Below, piece by piece: positions 19,188-27,689 of a stretch of 64,000 nucleotides of DNA; the first letter of the stretch is position 1, and every line of letters begins with the position of its first letter. The stretch is from Calothrix sp. FI2-JRJ7 (GTDB lineage: Bacteria; Cyanobacteriota; Cyanobacteriia; Cyanobacteriales; Nostocaceae). The stretch lies in NCBI GenBank assembly GCA_019359675.1, contig JAHHGX010000091.1:1-64000 (forward strand), in the 5' to 3' direction. The notes below the pieces were generated by a model. That model had not been told where the DNA came from and did no database searches. It was given only the letters and a program-made list of their open reading frames with translations. A program made the position numbers and the translations under genes.

Positions 19188-19215
19188 GTAGAGACGTGAC
19201 ATGTTACGTCTCCCT
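19188..19215. repeat. 28-bp palindromic repeat, degenerate GTAGAGACGT copy
   Basis: Left arm GTAGAGACGTGACA; right arm TGTTACGTCTCCCT has diverged at its end. It lies directly upstream of the YnfA-family start codon, in the leader. Confidence 0.7.
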
Positions 19216-19237
19216 CCCCTACGTCAATTTCCTATTA

Positions 19238-19846
19238 TTAACGTTTTTTTATAAACCACGCAGCAGTTCCCACAACACCCAACCCTATAACAACTGGTAA
19301 CGCAATTGATAGAACATTAGTTCCTTCTGGTTCTGTTGAAGCACTGGCGCCACTTACTTTCTGTGCTTGTTGTGGAGATACTTGAGGGGAGGGTGTTACT
19401 TTTTCTCCGGTTGCGACTGTAACATCATAATTCATGGTGAACGCCCGAAAATCACCTTCGGTCTTGGGAGTACAATTTAACTCTAACTGATAAAGACCTA
19501 CTGAAGGAAAAATAATATTGGCGCCGGGAATACCTTGATATTTTTCTGCGTTGATAGCTTGAACGCTTGGTTGAAGGATAGGTTTATCAGTGGGTTTGCG
19601 AGGTTTTGAGAAAACTGCCATATTACAGTTTGCTTCATTAAGAGGTAATATTTTTCCTCCTTTGCGAGTTAGTGCGACCCAAGCTCTCGCTGTTTCCCCA
19701 GCTTTAGGACTATGGTTTGGTTCAACATGCCAAAGACCTGCTATGTCTCCTTTTACCTGAATGTTGTGGGCAGCAGCGGGAGAAATTATGGAAGCTAGAA
19801 TAATTATCCAGCTTAGATTTCTAGTTAAGTTTGGCAGAGGCAACAT
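19238..19846 (-). CDS. Secreted, C-terminally anchored protein with beta-sandwich-like domain
   Basis: This 202-aa protein has an N-terminal signal peptide (LSWIIILASIISPAAAH, cleavage likely near residue 26). A domain of about 120 residues begins HNIQVKGDIAGLWHVEPNHS and contains AGETARAWVALTRKGGKILP, CNMAVF and FPSVGLYQLELNC. A low-complexity linker (SPQVSPQQAQKVSGASAST) and a C-terminal membrane helix ending WFIKKR follow. The first histidine after cleavage and the sandwich-like strand pattern resemble CopC/YtkA-type periplasmic domains, but I cannot assign metal binding. The topology suggests a periplasmic domain tethered to the inner membrane. No adjacent partner points to a pathway. Confidence 0.7.
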   Translation of the reverse strand: MLPLPNLTRNLSWIIILASIISPAAAHNIQVKGDIAGLWHVEPNHSPKAGETARAWVALTRKGGKILPLNEANCNMAVFSKPRKPTDKPILQPSVQAINAEKYQGIPGANIIFPSVGLYQLELNCTPKTEGDFRAFTMNYDVTVATGEKVTPSPQVSPQQAQKVSGASASTEPEGTNVLSIALPVVIGLGVVGTAAWFIKKR

Positions 19847-19908
19847 AAGATTTTATTTGAAAAATCTCACATGCCAAGTTTGATGTCAAAAGACGTGCTG
19901 TCATAGTT

Positions 19909-19936
19909 GTAGAGACATTACATGTAACGTCTCTAC
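19909..19936. repeat. 28-bp palindromic repeat, GTAGAGACGT family
   Basis: Left arm GTAGAGACATTACA and right arm TGTAACGTCTCTAC, one mismatch. It lies between the cyclase stop and the next minus-strand gene, in the position of a terminator for the cyclase. Confidence 0.85.
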
Positions 19937-19953
19937 ATACGGGTAATGTAAAT

Positions 19954-22536
19954 TTATTTGTCTTTGAATGTCCAAACACCTTCGTCCCAGTCAGCATCTG
20001 AAGGTGGACTTTGTAACCAGTGGTTACAGCGTCGCACGTGAAGCATTGCTGCATGGTCGTGTGGGTTTAGTTCTAAGGCTTTACTAAACTCTGACTTGGC
20101 GAAGGTGAATTGACGATTTAGGTAGTAATGGCGCCCTTTATGATAATATTCGATTAAATCTAGTCTTTTACTATCAATTGGGTCAGTACGTAAACCTACT
20201 AGTTCGTATATTGCGACTGGTTCGTTTCTACCTTTAACACGAATGTAATCAAGTTCGCGTGCCCAAACATGGTCTTGACATGGTTTATAAGTATTATCAC
20301 TGATAATAATGTCACAACTGTAGTGTTTACTAACACTTTCTAGACGTGAACCTAAATTTACACCGTCACCAATTGCAGTAAATTCCATTCGTTTACTTGA
20401 GCCAATATTACCGCTAATAACAGTGTCAGAGTTAATACCTATACCAATGTCAATACGAGGTTTACTGATGGCATGGCGCCGACGGTTGAACTCGCGTAAA
20501 CGTTGACGCATTTCTAACGAGGTTTGCACTGCCATCCAGGCATGTTGTTCGAGCGGTAAAGGTGAACCAAATACTGCCATTATCGCATCACCGATATATT
20601 TATCAAGAGTGCCTTTATGCTTAAATACTGCTTCAACCATTGACTCGAAGTATTCGTTCAACATACTCACGACTTCTTCAGCTTCGAGGTTCTCTGTTAA
20701 AGTCGTATATCCGCGAATATCAGAGAATAGTATCGAAACATCTTTTCTATCTCCTCCTAACTTCGCATCATCAAGTTTTAGTAATTCTTCCGCTAACTCT
20801 TGTGTCATGTAGCGGTACATCGTACTCTTGAGACGCTTTTCATCGCTGATGTCTTCCATAACTACCAAGGCGCCTCGAACTGACGAATGGTCGGTAGCAT
20901 CAGCAATAGAATTAATCGATAAGTTAATACTATGTTCTTCGTTATCACCCATTACTAGGGTCTGGTCTGGGTAATATTGCTGGCTTTGCTTTCTATCGTC
21001 TGCATGTAAAGCGTCGTGACACCACTTGCTAAAATCTCCTTTTTTGATACTAATAACGTCGGTAACAACTCTTCCTTCCAAGCGGTCAAGAGTATCAATT
21101 CCCAGTATCTTTTTAGCACTTTCGTTTGCCGCAATAATATTTCCGGCTTTATCGGTGGAAATTACACCGTTAGAAAGACTGCGTAAGATATCGCGCTGCA
21201 TTTGCTCTTGCTGCTTAACAGTATCGAACAACTTCGCGTTTTGTAGTGCTACCCCAGCTTGGATATTAAATGCTTCCATAAATTCTTCGTCGTTACGGTC
21301 GAAGCTAGCTTGGAAACATTCAGGAGCTTTGGGCCAGTCTGCAGGATTATAGTTAGGAAAATCTCCCGATTTCTTTTTATTGACTAACTGCGTAACCCCT
21401 ATTAACTCTTGATCCGCGTTAAATACAGGCATACATAACAAGCTACAAGTACGATAACCATTTTGTTGGTCGAGTTGCTTGGCTGTACTAGAGTCAGGAT
21501 GTTCATATAAATCGAACATGATATTTAAAGTTTTGCCAGAGGCAGCAACTTGTCCAACAAAACCCTTCCCAAAAGGAACGCGCAATTCTTTCGTTGATCC
21601 GTTAGCTTGAGAAATTTTTGTCCATAGCTCGCTCTTCTCACGGTCTAATAACCACAGCGTGCTGCGGTCAGCGTTCATTAACTCTTTTGCCTCATCCATT
21701 ACCCGTTTTAGGGTTTCTTCTAAATCTAAACTGCTTTGACTCAGTGATTTTATCGCTTTCATCAATGCTGCTGCTGCACGCTGTTTTTGTGTTGCCACAT
21801 AGAATGAGCGCGAAGATTCTAAAATTAACCGGATAGACAGGGCAAACTCTTGAAATAGTTGTTCAGATGCCTCTGTAAACCCGCGCATATCAATTCGCTC
21901 TGATAAAGGCGCCGTTTCGCGCTGCTGCGGTTTTAATTTATTTAGTAACTGTACTACTGCAACTAATTGCCCTTGCTCGTTGAGTAATGGTAATGCCAAC
22001 ATTGTGTAGGTACGGTACCCCGTGCGCTTCTCCTGTTGCTGCGCGAAATACGAGCGCGGGTCATCATAAAAATCAAAAGGGATATTAATAACTCTTTTAT
22101 ATGTGGCAACTTCCCCAGCAATACCTTTATTTGCTGGAACCCGAATTTCTAATGAACTGGCGCCATCTCCTTCAGCAACAATAGACCAAAGCTCTTGCTT
22201 TTCTTCATCTAATAAAAATATTGTCGTTCGGTCTGCCCCCAATAGCTCACCTGTTTTAAGCGTAATAGAATGCAACATCTCTTTCAAGATTGTCTCAAAC
22301 CCCTGCGAATCAAGCATCGATAGAGTTTGATTGACAACCACTAGCTTTTGCTCAACCTCCGTGACAACCTGTTTAAAAGTGTCTTGAGTTAGCGGCGCCA
22401 AAAAGGTAGAAATTGTTCCCTGCCGTTTAGCAAGGGCACCCACAGCAGCATTTTCTGGCTGCAAGTCGCGGTTAATATTGTCAACACCAATTGTTAAATC
22501 GGCGGTACTACCGCAACTAAGTTGTTCAACAGACAT
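19954..22536 (-). CDS. cyaB: Adenylate cyclase, GAF-GAF-PAS-class III catalytic domain (CyaB1-like)
   Basis: This 860-aa soluble protein makes cAMP from ATP and is likely gated by cyclic nucleotide binding to its tandem GAF domains. GAF-A spans about 77-225 (VPANKGIAGEVATYKRVINI), GAF-B about 265-430 (VPFGKGFVGQVAASGKTLNI), PAS about 450-570 and the cyclase about 590-790. Catalytic features are visible: metal aspartates in SILFSDIRGYTTL and in YIGDAIMAVFG; the adenine-selecting lysine in LDKYIGD and threonine in MEFTAIGD; and the transition-state region GDGVNLGSRLE. A TPR-like tail follows. Domain order and length match Anabaena CyaB1 closely. Nothing suggests damage. Confidence 0.93.
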   Translation of the reverse strand: MSVEQLSCGSTADLTIGVDNINRDLQPENAAVGALAKRQGTISTFLAPLTQDTFKQVVTEVEQKLVVVNQTLSMLDSQGFETILKEMLHSITLKTGELLGADRTTIFLLDEEKQELWSIVAEGDGASSLEIRVPANKGIAGEVATYKRVINIPFDFYDDPRSYFAQQQEKRTGYRTYTMLALPLLNEQGQLVAVVQLLNKLKPQQRETAPLSERIDMRGFTEASEQLFQEFALSIRLILESSRSFYVATQKQRAAAALMKAIKSLSQSSLDLEETLKRVMDEAKELMNADRSTLWLLDREKSELWTKISQANGSTKELRVPFGKGFVGQVAASGKTLNIMFDLYEHPDSSTAKQLDQQNGYRTCSLLCMPVFNADQELIGVTQLVNKKKSGDFPNYNPADWPKAPECFQASFDRNDEEFMEAFNIQAGVALQNAKLFDTVKQQEQMQRDILRSLSNGVISTDKAGNIIAANESAKKILGIDTLDRLEGRVVTDVISIKKGDFSKWCHDALHADDRKQSQQYYPDQTLVMGDNEEHSINLSINSIADATDHSSVRGALVVMEDISDEKRLKSTMYRYMTQELAEELLKLDDAKLGGDRKDVSILFSDIRGYTTLTENLEAEEVVSMLNEYFESMVEAVFKHKGTLDKYIGDAIMAVFGSPLPLEQHAWMAVQTSLEMRQRLREFNRRRHAISKPRIDIGIGINSDTVISGNIGSSKRMEFTAIGDGVNLGSRLESVSKHYSCDIIISDNTYKPCQDHVWARELDYIRVKGRNEPVAIYELVGLRTDPIDSKRLDLIEYYHKGRHYYLNRQFTFAKSEFSKALELNPHDHAAMLHVRRCNHWLQSPPSDADWDEGVWTFKDK

Positions 22537-23135
22537 AGTTAGCTTTTGATATAGGATTTGATAATTAGAAATGTTTAACGGGTTGTTTAACTATTTGATT
22601 TCATGTATACGAGTGTTGTTTTTAGCAACAAGTACCAATCTCCACAGTGTAATCTTTCTTTCATCCAAGCGTCATTACTTAAGTAGGGTACTCGTGATTA
22701 ACATAATAGTACTTAAGAACTAACTCTGTCTTACTGAAATATCATGATTTGTTGACATTTTAATTTGTGCCTCCTTAAAGAATTAAATAGCTTGTCACTT
22801 TGAACTGAACACCGTTCTAATAGATGGAGTTGTAGACGACTCAGGTCAATATTTGGTATTTTGGCTATATTTACAGTGTTCCCAACGCCAAAGTAAAACT
22901 AACGCTCAAATTGCATTTTTCTCTGAATACATAAATTAAATTAGACTTTAGCTCTATTCAAGGGATACTCATTTTTTGGTAGAGATATTAATAGTAATAT
23001 CTTTAATAACCTTTATTTTTCTTTGAAAAAGCTTGAAATGCGTACTTTTGCTTACACATGCCTTCTTTGTTATTGTGAACCACCTTCGGTACTCCGTAGG
23101 TTAATTTGTTTTTTTAAATAGTATCAGGTGTAAAA
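22537..23135. other. Divergent intergenic region between the cyclase and adaptor genes
   Basis: No conventional gene is seen in these 600 bases, which must contain the promoters of both flanking divergent genes. The notable content is a very short minus-strand frame with a strong Shine-Dalgarno sequence (22720-22758, listed separately) and a pair of CTTAAGTA-rich inverted motifs near 22677-22717. The stretch 22860-23120 is AT-rich with nothing recognisable. Confidence 0.5.
22720..22758 (-). CDS. Candidate 12-aa leader peptide upstream of the adenylate cyclase gene
   Basis: On the minus strand AAGGAGG (22770-22776) stands 11 bases before ATG (22756-22758), opening a 12-residue frame MSTNHDISVRQS with stop TAG 22720-22722. 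The Shine-Dalgarno is better than that of most genes in the window, and the frame lies in the probable leader of the cyclase about 185 bases before its start. It could be a translated uORF that tunes the leader mRNA. It could equally be chance in an A/G-rich stretch. Confidence 0.25.
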   Translation of the reverse strand: MSTNHDISVRQS

Positions 23136-24884
23136 ATGGAATACTCTGATTCTTCGGGTAATGTAGAACAAGCAGATCCAAGCCAAAGCATAACTAACAC
23201 CTCCAACTCTCAAATCGTTGTTGCAGAGCGAGGTGTGCTTGTTGTCCATCCTCAACAAATATCGCATCTACAAGTATTATCGAAGCCGAAGTCACGTAAG
23301 CTAATGCTTGTAAGTTTACTTTCTACTGGCGCCGTTGCCGTTTTAATTGGAGGCGCCGTTCGGTGGCAATATGCTTTAACTCACGAAGTTACGGATAAAG
23401 CTTATGTAGCTACAGATACATATGCAGTTAATACAAGAATTCCAGGTCAGGTAGTCAGCGTCACTGCCACCGAAAATCAGGTCGTCAAAAAAGGTTCGGT
23501 TTTAGTCAAACTTAACCCCTTAGAATATCAAGCCAAAGTTAAACAAGCCCAAATAAGTTTAGAACAAGCTCAACAGCAAGTAAAAAAAGCTACAACAAAC
23601 CGAGATACAGCAAAAGCCAAAATCAAAAATCAATCGAAAATACAAATACCAGGTAAGAATGACGCGGCAGTAGTTGCGGCACGCTCACAACTGAAAGCTG
23701 CTCAATCTGAGTTAAAGCCTGTTTTTGCAGCTTTTGCTAAAGCCGAACTTGATTACGAGCATTTTGTCAAGCTGCACCAATCAGGAAATACACCCCTAAA
23801 AATCCTTCAAGACTCTAGAACCAAGTATGACAATCTATTCAAACAACATAATTCCTCAATCGAAAAAGTCAGACTTGCACGAACAAAATTAACAACAGCG
23901 CAGCAAAACTATCTAGATGGACAAATAAAGTCAGCGCAACAGAAAGTAGAAGATGCTCGTAAAAGCTCTCAAGAAGCAAAAGCTAAATTACAGCAAAAAT
24001 TGGAGTTAGATAGTAAAAAATTACTATATGACAAAGCCAAATTACAGCAGAAAATGCAAGAGGACAGTAAAAAAAGGCAAGAAGAACAAACCAAGTTACA
24101 GCAGAAAATAGAGCAAGACAGTAAAAAAGTACTGGAAGCCCAAGCTAAATTAAAGAAAAAACCAAATCAAGCTCAAACATCAAAATCAAGCGACCAGCAA
24201 AAACTTGAAAAATTACAAGCTGACCAGCGAAAAGCCGAAAAATTACAAGCTGACGAATTGAAAGCGAACCAGCAAAAACTTGAAAAATTAAAATTAGACC
24301 ATCAAAAAGCTCTTATTCAGCTAGATAAACAATTTGCAGTAAAACAAGAGCAGCAGAACAAAACTATTACACGTTTAACAACACAAAAACAAGTAGTCAC
24401 ACAGCAAGCAGAAGCAGAGTCACTGGTCTTAGACTACGAAAAAAGTCAAATCTACTTAAAAACGGCACAAACTGGACTAAAGCAAGCTCAAACGCGATTA
24501 AAAAACGCGGAGTATCAGCTTTACTACACCAAAATAACTGCTCCCAACAATGGGCAAATCAATATTAAGCGCACACAAGCTGGACAAAAAGTTGAACCAG
24601 GACAAACTTTAATGTCGCTTGTACCGCAAAAACCTTGGATAGCTGCTGACTTTGAAGAAGAACAACTAAAAAAAATCAAACCAGGACAGTCAGTGCAAAT
24701 TCAACTCAAAGCTTTAACAGATAAAACCTTTACAGGCAAAGTGCAATCTGTACTACCACCTTCCAAAGCTCAATATAATCACCTGCGTCCACCTGTGAAA
24801 ATTTCATTTGACCCTAAAACGCTAGGCAAATACAAGTTACTCATTACACCAGGAACTCCTGCCTCTGTAAAAATAGAACTTTAG
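23136..24884 (+). CDS. HlyD/EmrA-type membrane fusion protein with extended coiled coil
   Basis: This 582-aa periplasmic adaptor of a secretion or efflux pump has one N-terminal membrane helix at about residues 54-76 (LMLVSLLSTGAVAVLIGGAV), a lipoyl-type half motif (PGQVVSVTATENQVVKKGSV), a very long helical hairpin (about 135-470), the second lipoyl half (YYTKITAPNNGQINIKRTQA), and a beta-barrel (ADFEEEQLKKIKPGQSVQIQ). EmrA-like proteins are usually near 390 residues; the excess is in the hairpin, which contains three in-frame 18-residue repeats of the form AKLQQKxxxDSKKxxxxx and further KLEKLQAD-type units. No inner-membrane pump or TolC-like gene is adjacent. Confidence 0.88.
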   Translation: MEYSDSSGNVEQADPSQSITNTSNSQIVVAERGVLVVHPQQISHLQVLSKPKSRKLMLVSLLSTGAVAVLIGGAVRWQYALTHEVTDKAYVATDTYAVNTRIPGQVVSVTATENQVVKKGSVLVKLNPLEYQAKVKQAQISLEQAQQQVKKATTNRDTAKAKIKNQSKIQIPGKNDAAVVAARSQLKAAQSELKPVFAAFAKAELDYEHFVKLHQSGNTPLKILQDSRTKYDNLFKQHNSSIEKVRLARTKLTTAQQNYLDGQIKSAQQKVEDARKSSQEAKAKLQQKLELDSKKLLYDKAKLQQKMQEDSKKRQEEQTKLQQKIEQDSKKVLEAQAKLKKKPNQAQTSKSSDQQKLEKLQADQRKAEKLQADELKANQQKLEKLKLDHQKALIQLDKQFAVKQEQQNKTITRLTTQKQVVTQQAEAESLVLDYEKSQIYLKTAQTGLKQAQTRLKNAEYQLYYTKITAPNNGQINIKRTQAGQKVEPGQTLMSLVPQKPWIAADFEEEQLKKIKPGQSVQIQLKALTDKTFTGKVQSVLPPSKAQYNHLRPPVKISFDPKTLGKYKLLITPGTPASVKIEL

Positions 24885-24899
24885 GAATGCGCTCGTATT

Positions 24900-24940
24900 A
24901 AGCACTAAAGTGCTTCGCTTGGACAAGCACTAAAGTGCTT
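24900..24940. terminator. Two copies of palindrome AAGCACTAAAGTGCTT between convergent genes
   Basis: A perfect 16-bp palindrome occurs twice, at 24900-24915 and 24925-24940, nine bases apart. It lies between the convergent adaptor and TPR genes, where it could stop transcription from both sides. Confidence 0.6.
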
Positions 24941-24957
24941 AGTACAGTACGTAATAA

Positions 24958-26544
24958 CTAGAAATTTAAACTATCTATAGACGTTTCGATTTCTATATCT
25001 AAAATTCGCTCACGTGCGTTTCTATATTCAACCAACTTACCTTCACTATAATACAAATCTACTGCCTTGTTATAATCTTCTACAGCAGCTTGCTTATCAC
25101 CTAACTGACTATTCACATCACCGCGATAAAAATAAGCTTCCGCATCTGAGGGATTAATTTTAATAACTTGAGTGTAATCTTCAACGGCGCCTCTAAAATC
25201 ACCATTCTCATATTTTGCGTTTGCACGGTTAAAGTAAGCGTTAGCATCACTGATATTAAGCTTAATAGCTTCAGTATAATCAGCGACTGCTCCAGTATAG
25301 TCACCGACTTCATAGCGGGAATTTCCACGGGTTTTAAATTCTTCTGAGGTATTAGGAGTTATTTCTGTTGTCGTAATTGGAGTTATTTCTGCTGGCAAGC
25401 TAATATTGGCATCTGGATTTAACTTAATGGCTTGCGTATAATCTTCAATGGCGCCTTGATTATCTCCAAGATGTGAACGCGCATAAGCACGGTTAAGATA
25501 CGCAAAGGCATCGTGTGGATTAATACGAATAGCTTGAGTAAAATCTACAATGGCGCCTTCACAATCTCCAATTTGATAACGTGCCAATCCACTTCTTTGA
25601 TAAGCTTTTAAATAGTTCGGATTAATATTAACCGCTTGCTGACAACTGTAAATGGCGCCTTCATAATCACCAAATTGATACTTTGCCGTAGCAATTTTAT
25701 AATAAATGTCAGCATTATTAACATCTATTTTTAAGGCGCCGTTATAAGCAATAATTGCCGCTTCATAATTCGCACGCTGAAAACTATCATCACCATTTTG
25801 GATGTACAAATGCACTAAAGATTCCGAACTATGCTGTGAATCTGGTTCGTGTTCGTACTTACCCTGTTCGCCACTCGATATATATTGATAAACAGGTAAC
25901 TTATCGCGGTTAGAGTGATAAGTCGCTAAACTAGAGCCAGAATTTGAAAGTAACTGTTCTAGATAACATACCAAACCACCACCATACATCAACTGTTGGA
26001 TACCAAATGAAATTCGCCCAGTTTTGAGCTTAATCATCGCAGTAGGTAAAAACCCAGCTAACACCAAATTATATTCTGACTGTGCCTCGTTAATTTTCTC
26101 TTGAATCAAAACACAGACAATGACCGCATTTTTTGCGACTTCTTCTGAAGTTACCGACCACTTCACCGTATCAAAGCTACCACAACGTGATTTTACCTCA
26201 ACACCAATTAAAGGGTTAGCAGTCAAAGTAAAATCAACATTCCCATCTCCACCTAAATGCTGCTCGTAGTCCACCTCAGTAATAAAACCCGCAAGTCGTT
26301 CCTTGACAAGCTCTTCACCCAGCTTACCTTTTAAAAAACTTGTAAAAACATCACGAACAGGAGACACCCGTTTATACTTCTCTGCCATTCTCCAACAAAA
26401 ATTCCGCAGAGAATTTAATCGAGTCCCATCAATTTTTGTCAACTCGCTATGCTGTCCATCATTGGGACAATGCAGCAGCGAACCAGATGATAACCTGTTA
26501 ATAAAATCAGATTGAAGCCATCGCAGTACGGTAATCCAATCCAT
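24958..26544 (-). CDS. PD-(D/E)XK nuclease-like domain fused to seven TPR repeats
   Basis: This 528-aa protein has no signal peptide. Residues 73-130 carry the elements of a PD-(D/E)XK nuclease fold: a helix glutamate in GKLGEELVKERL (73-84), an aspartate in GDGNVDFTL (D104) and E116-x-K118 in IGVEVKSR. The rest of the N-terminal 220 residues is mixed alpha/beta with no other known motif. From about residue 240, seven TPR units follow (for example GDYEGAIYSCQQAVNINPNY and GDFRGAVEDYTQVIKINPSD), split by a Thr/Pro/Ile-rich linker near 375-395. TPRs mediate protein contacts; the nuclease-like part suggests DNA or RNA cleavage, by inference. It is monocistronic as far as I can see and convergent with the adaptor gene. 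Confidence 0.75.
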   Translation of the reverse strand: MDWITVLRWLQSDFINRLSSGSLLHCPNDGQHSELTKIDGTRLNSLRNFCWRMAEKYKRVSPVRDVFTSFLKGKLGEELVKERLAGFITEVDYEQHLGGDGNVDFTLTANPLIGVEVKSRCGSFDTVKWSVTSEEVAKNAVIVCVLIQEKINEAQSEYNLVLAGFLPTAMIKLKTGRISFGIQQLMYGGGLVCYLEQLLSNSGSSLATYHSNRDKLPVYQYISSGEQGKYEHEPDSQHSSESLVHLYIQNGDDSFQRANYEAAIIAYNGALKIDVNNADIYYKIATAKYQFGDYEGAIYSCQQAVNINPNYLKAYQRSGLARYQIGDCEGAIVDFTQAIRINPHDAFAYLNRAYARSHLGDNQGAIEDYTQAIKLNPDANISLPAEITPITTTEITPNTSEEFKTRGNSRYEVGDYTGAVADYTEAIKLNISDANAYFNRANAKYENGDFRGAVEDYTQVIKINPSDAEAYFYRGDVNSQLGDKQAAVEDYNKAVDLYYSEGKLVEYRNARERILDIEIETSIDSLNF

Positions 26545-26649
26545 TAGCGAGTTTTGCGATTTGGGTCTACTGGTTATTTTATTAACTAAGCAAACAAATT
26601 AAAAGCCATTTTATGATTTTTTTGACAAATCAGCTTAAATATGGCGTAG

Positions 26650-26707
26650 GGTGCGTGACGCTACTAAAATTTCGAAACGAAGCTAAAATCTCATAGCGTC
26701 ACGCACC
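26650..26707. repeat. GGTGCGTGA hairpin element that ends the antitoxin gene
   Basis: Perfect 14-bp arms GGTGCGTGACGCTA (26650-26663) and TAGCGTCACGCACC (26694-26707) enclose 30 bases. A related element lies at 30704-30763. One arm supplies the final codons of the adjacent antitoxin frame. Confidence 0.85.
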
Positions 26708-26895
26708 ATAACCAAGCATTTGGCAGATAACGGAAGATGCTCAATCCCACCTTGTGCCTCAATTACATTTTTAATTGCTTTACTTAAAAATTTAGGTTCA
26801 TTCTCTTCCAAAGCTACTTCAATATAAGCTGCTGCTTCCAAAGGGTCTTTTAGGTCTTGAATTAGTTTGTCGTGGTAACTTACACTTCTAGGCAT
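26683..26895 (-). pseudogene. Antitoxin of the addiction-module antidote family, C-terminus lost
   Basis: The 70-aa frame begins MPRSVSYHDKLIQDLKDPLE and continues AAAYIEVALEENEPKFLSKA to IEAQGGIEHLPLSAK. This is the N-terminal half of HigA-like addiction-module antidote proteins, which normally run to about 95 residues and end in a helix-turn-helix. Here the last residues (CLVMVRDAMRF) are encoded by the arm of a GGTGCGTGA hairpin, so the DNA-binding part is missing. No toxin gene lies beside it. It is divergent from the macro-domain gene, 28 bases away. Loss of function is inferred from the missing HTH. Confidence 0.75.
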
Positions 26896-26923
26896 GGTTA
26901 GATTATAAAAAGATATAAATATA

Positions 26924-27448
26924 ATGATTTCACATCAAGAGCGTATCATACTTGTTCAAAGTAACATCACTCAACTACAAGTAGACGCAATTGTCAATGC
27001 TGCAAATAGTTCTTTACTTGGTGGTGGTGGAGTTGATGGCGCCATTCACAAAGCAGCAGGAAGTGAGTTACTAACAGAATGTCGAAAACTCAACGGTTGT
27101 AAAACAGGTAAAGCCAAAATTACGAAAGGATATAAATTACCAGCGAAATGGATAATTCACACTGTTGGCCCAGTCTGGCAAGGTGGAAACCATAACGAAG
27201 ATGAACTTTTAGCAAGCTGTTATCTTCGCAGTTTGGAATTAGCAACAGAGTACGAAATTAAAACTATCGCGTTTCCTGCAATTAGTACAGGCGCCTATCG
27301 CTTCCCAATGGAGCGTGCGGCAAAAATTGCTGTAGCAGAGACAAGCAAGTTTCTCGAATCTAATCATTCACTCTCTCAGGTCATTTTTGTTACATTTGGT
27401 CAAGAGGCTTATGATTGTTATCTAAAAGTAATTCAGATGAACGAATGA
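26924..27448 (+). CDS. Macro-domain protein (YmdB-like ADP-ribose hydrolase)
   Basis: This 174-aa single macro domain has the ligand-binding motifs in order: [26 protein letters not shown] (here [20 protein letters not shown]), [13 protein letters not shown], and the phosphate-binding loop [19 protein letters not shown]. Enzymes of this group hydrolyse O-acetyl-ADP-ribose or remove ADP-ribose from proteins or nucleic acids. Length is normal and no extra domain is present, so it is YmdB-like rather than a two-domain DarG antitoxin. It starts 28 bases from a broken antitoxin gene on the other strand, and kptA, whose product chemistry yields ADP-ribose phosphates, lies about 9 kb away. Confidence 0.9.
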   Translation: MISHQERIILVQSNITQLQVDAIVNAANSSLLGGGGVDGAIHKAAGSELLTECRKLNGCKTGKAKITKGYKLPAKWIIHTVGPVWQGGNHNEDELLASCYLRSLELATEYEIKTIAFPAISTGAYRFPMERAAKIAVAETSKFLESNHSLSQVIFVTFGQEAYDCYLKVIQMNE

Positions 27449-27511
27449 TAATACATAATTCTCTTATTAAGATAGGCGCCAGCATCTGTTACTTTTTTTA
27501 AGTAATATATA

Positions 27512-27600
27512 GGAACGGGCAAGGATGCCCATTCCACAATAATTAAGCATTCCACAATAATTAAGCATTCCACAATAATTAAGTATTCACAAGAATTAAG
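27512..27600. repeat. GGGC palindrome followed by an 18-bp tandem repeat
   Basis: A short dispersed palindrome (GGGCAAGGATGCCC with GGAA/TTCC edges, 27512-27535) runs into three copies of ATTCCACAATAATTAAGC (27531-27584) and a fourth degenerate copy to 27600. Relatives of the palindrome occur near 41832, 44895, 48216, 51910 and 58384. The tandem lies in the leader of purT. Confidence 0.85.
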
Positions 27601-27689
27601 TTGTGTAAATAATCATATATATTTTGTGCTTAAGCGCGCGCTCTATTGATTTAATGTCACTCGTAGATGATTATGAACAATTGGCGCCC

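Noticed and set aside
26924-27448. DarTG toxin-antitoxin system
   Set aside because: The macro-domain protein is a single-domain YmdB-like protein without the DarG C-terminal region, and no DarT-like gene is adjacent.
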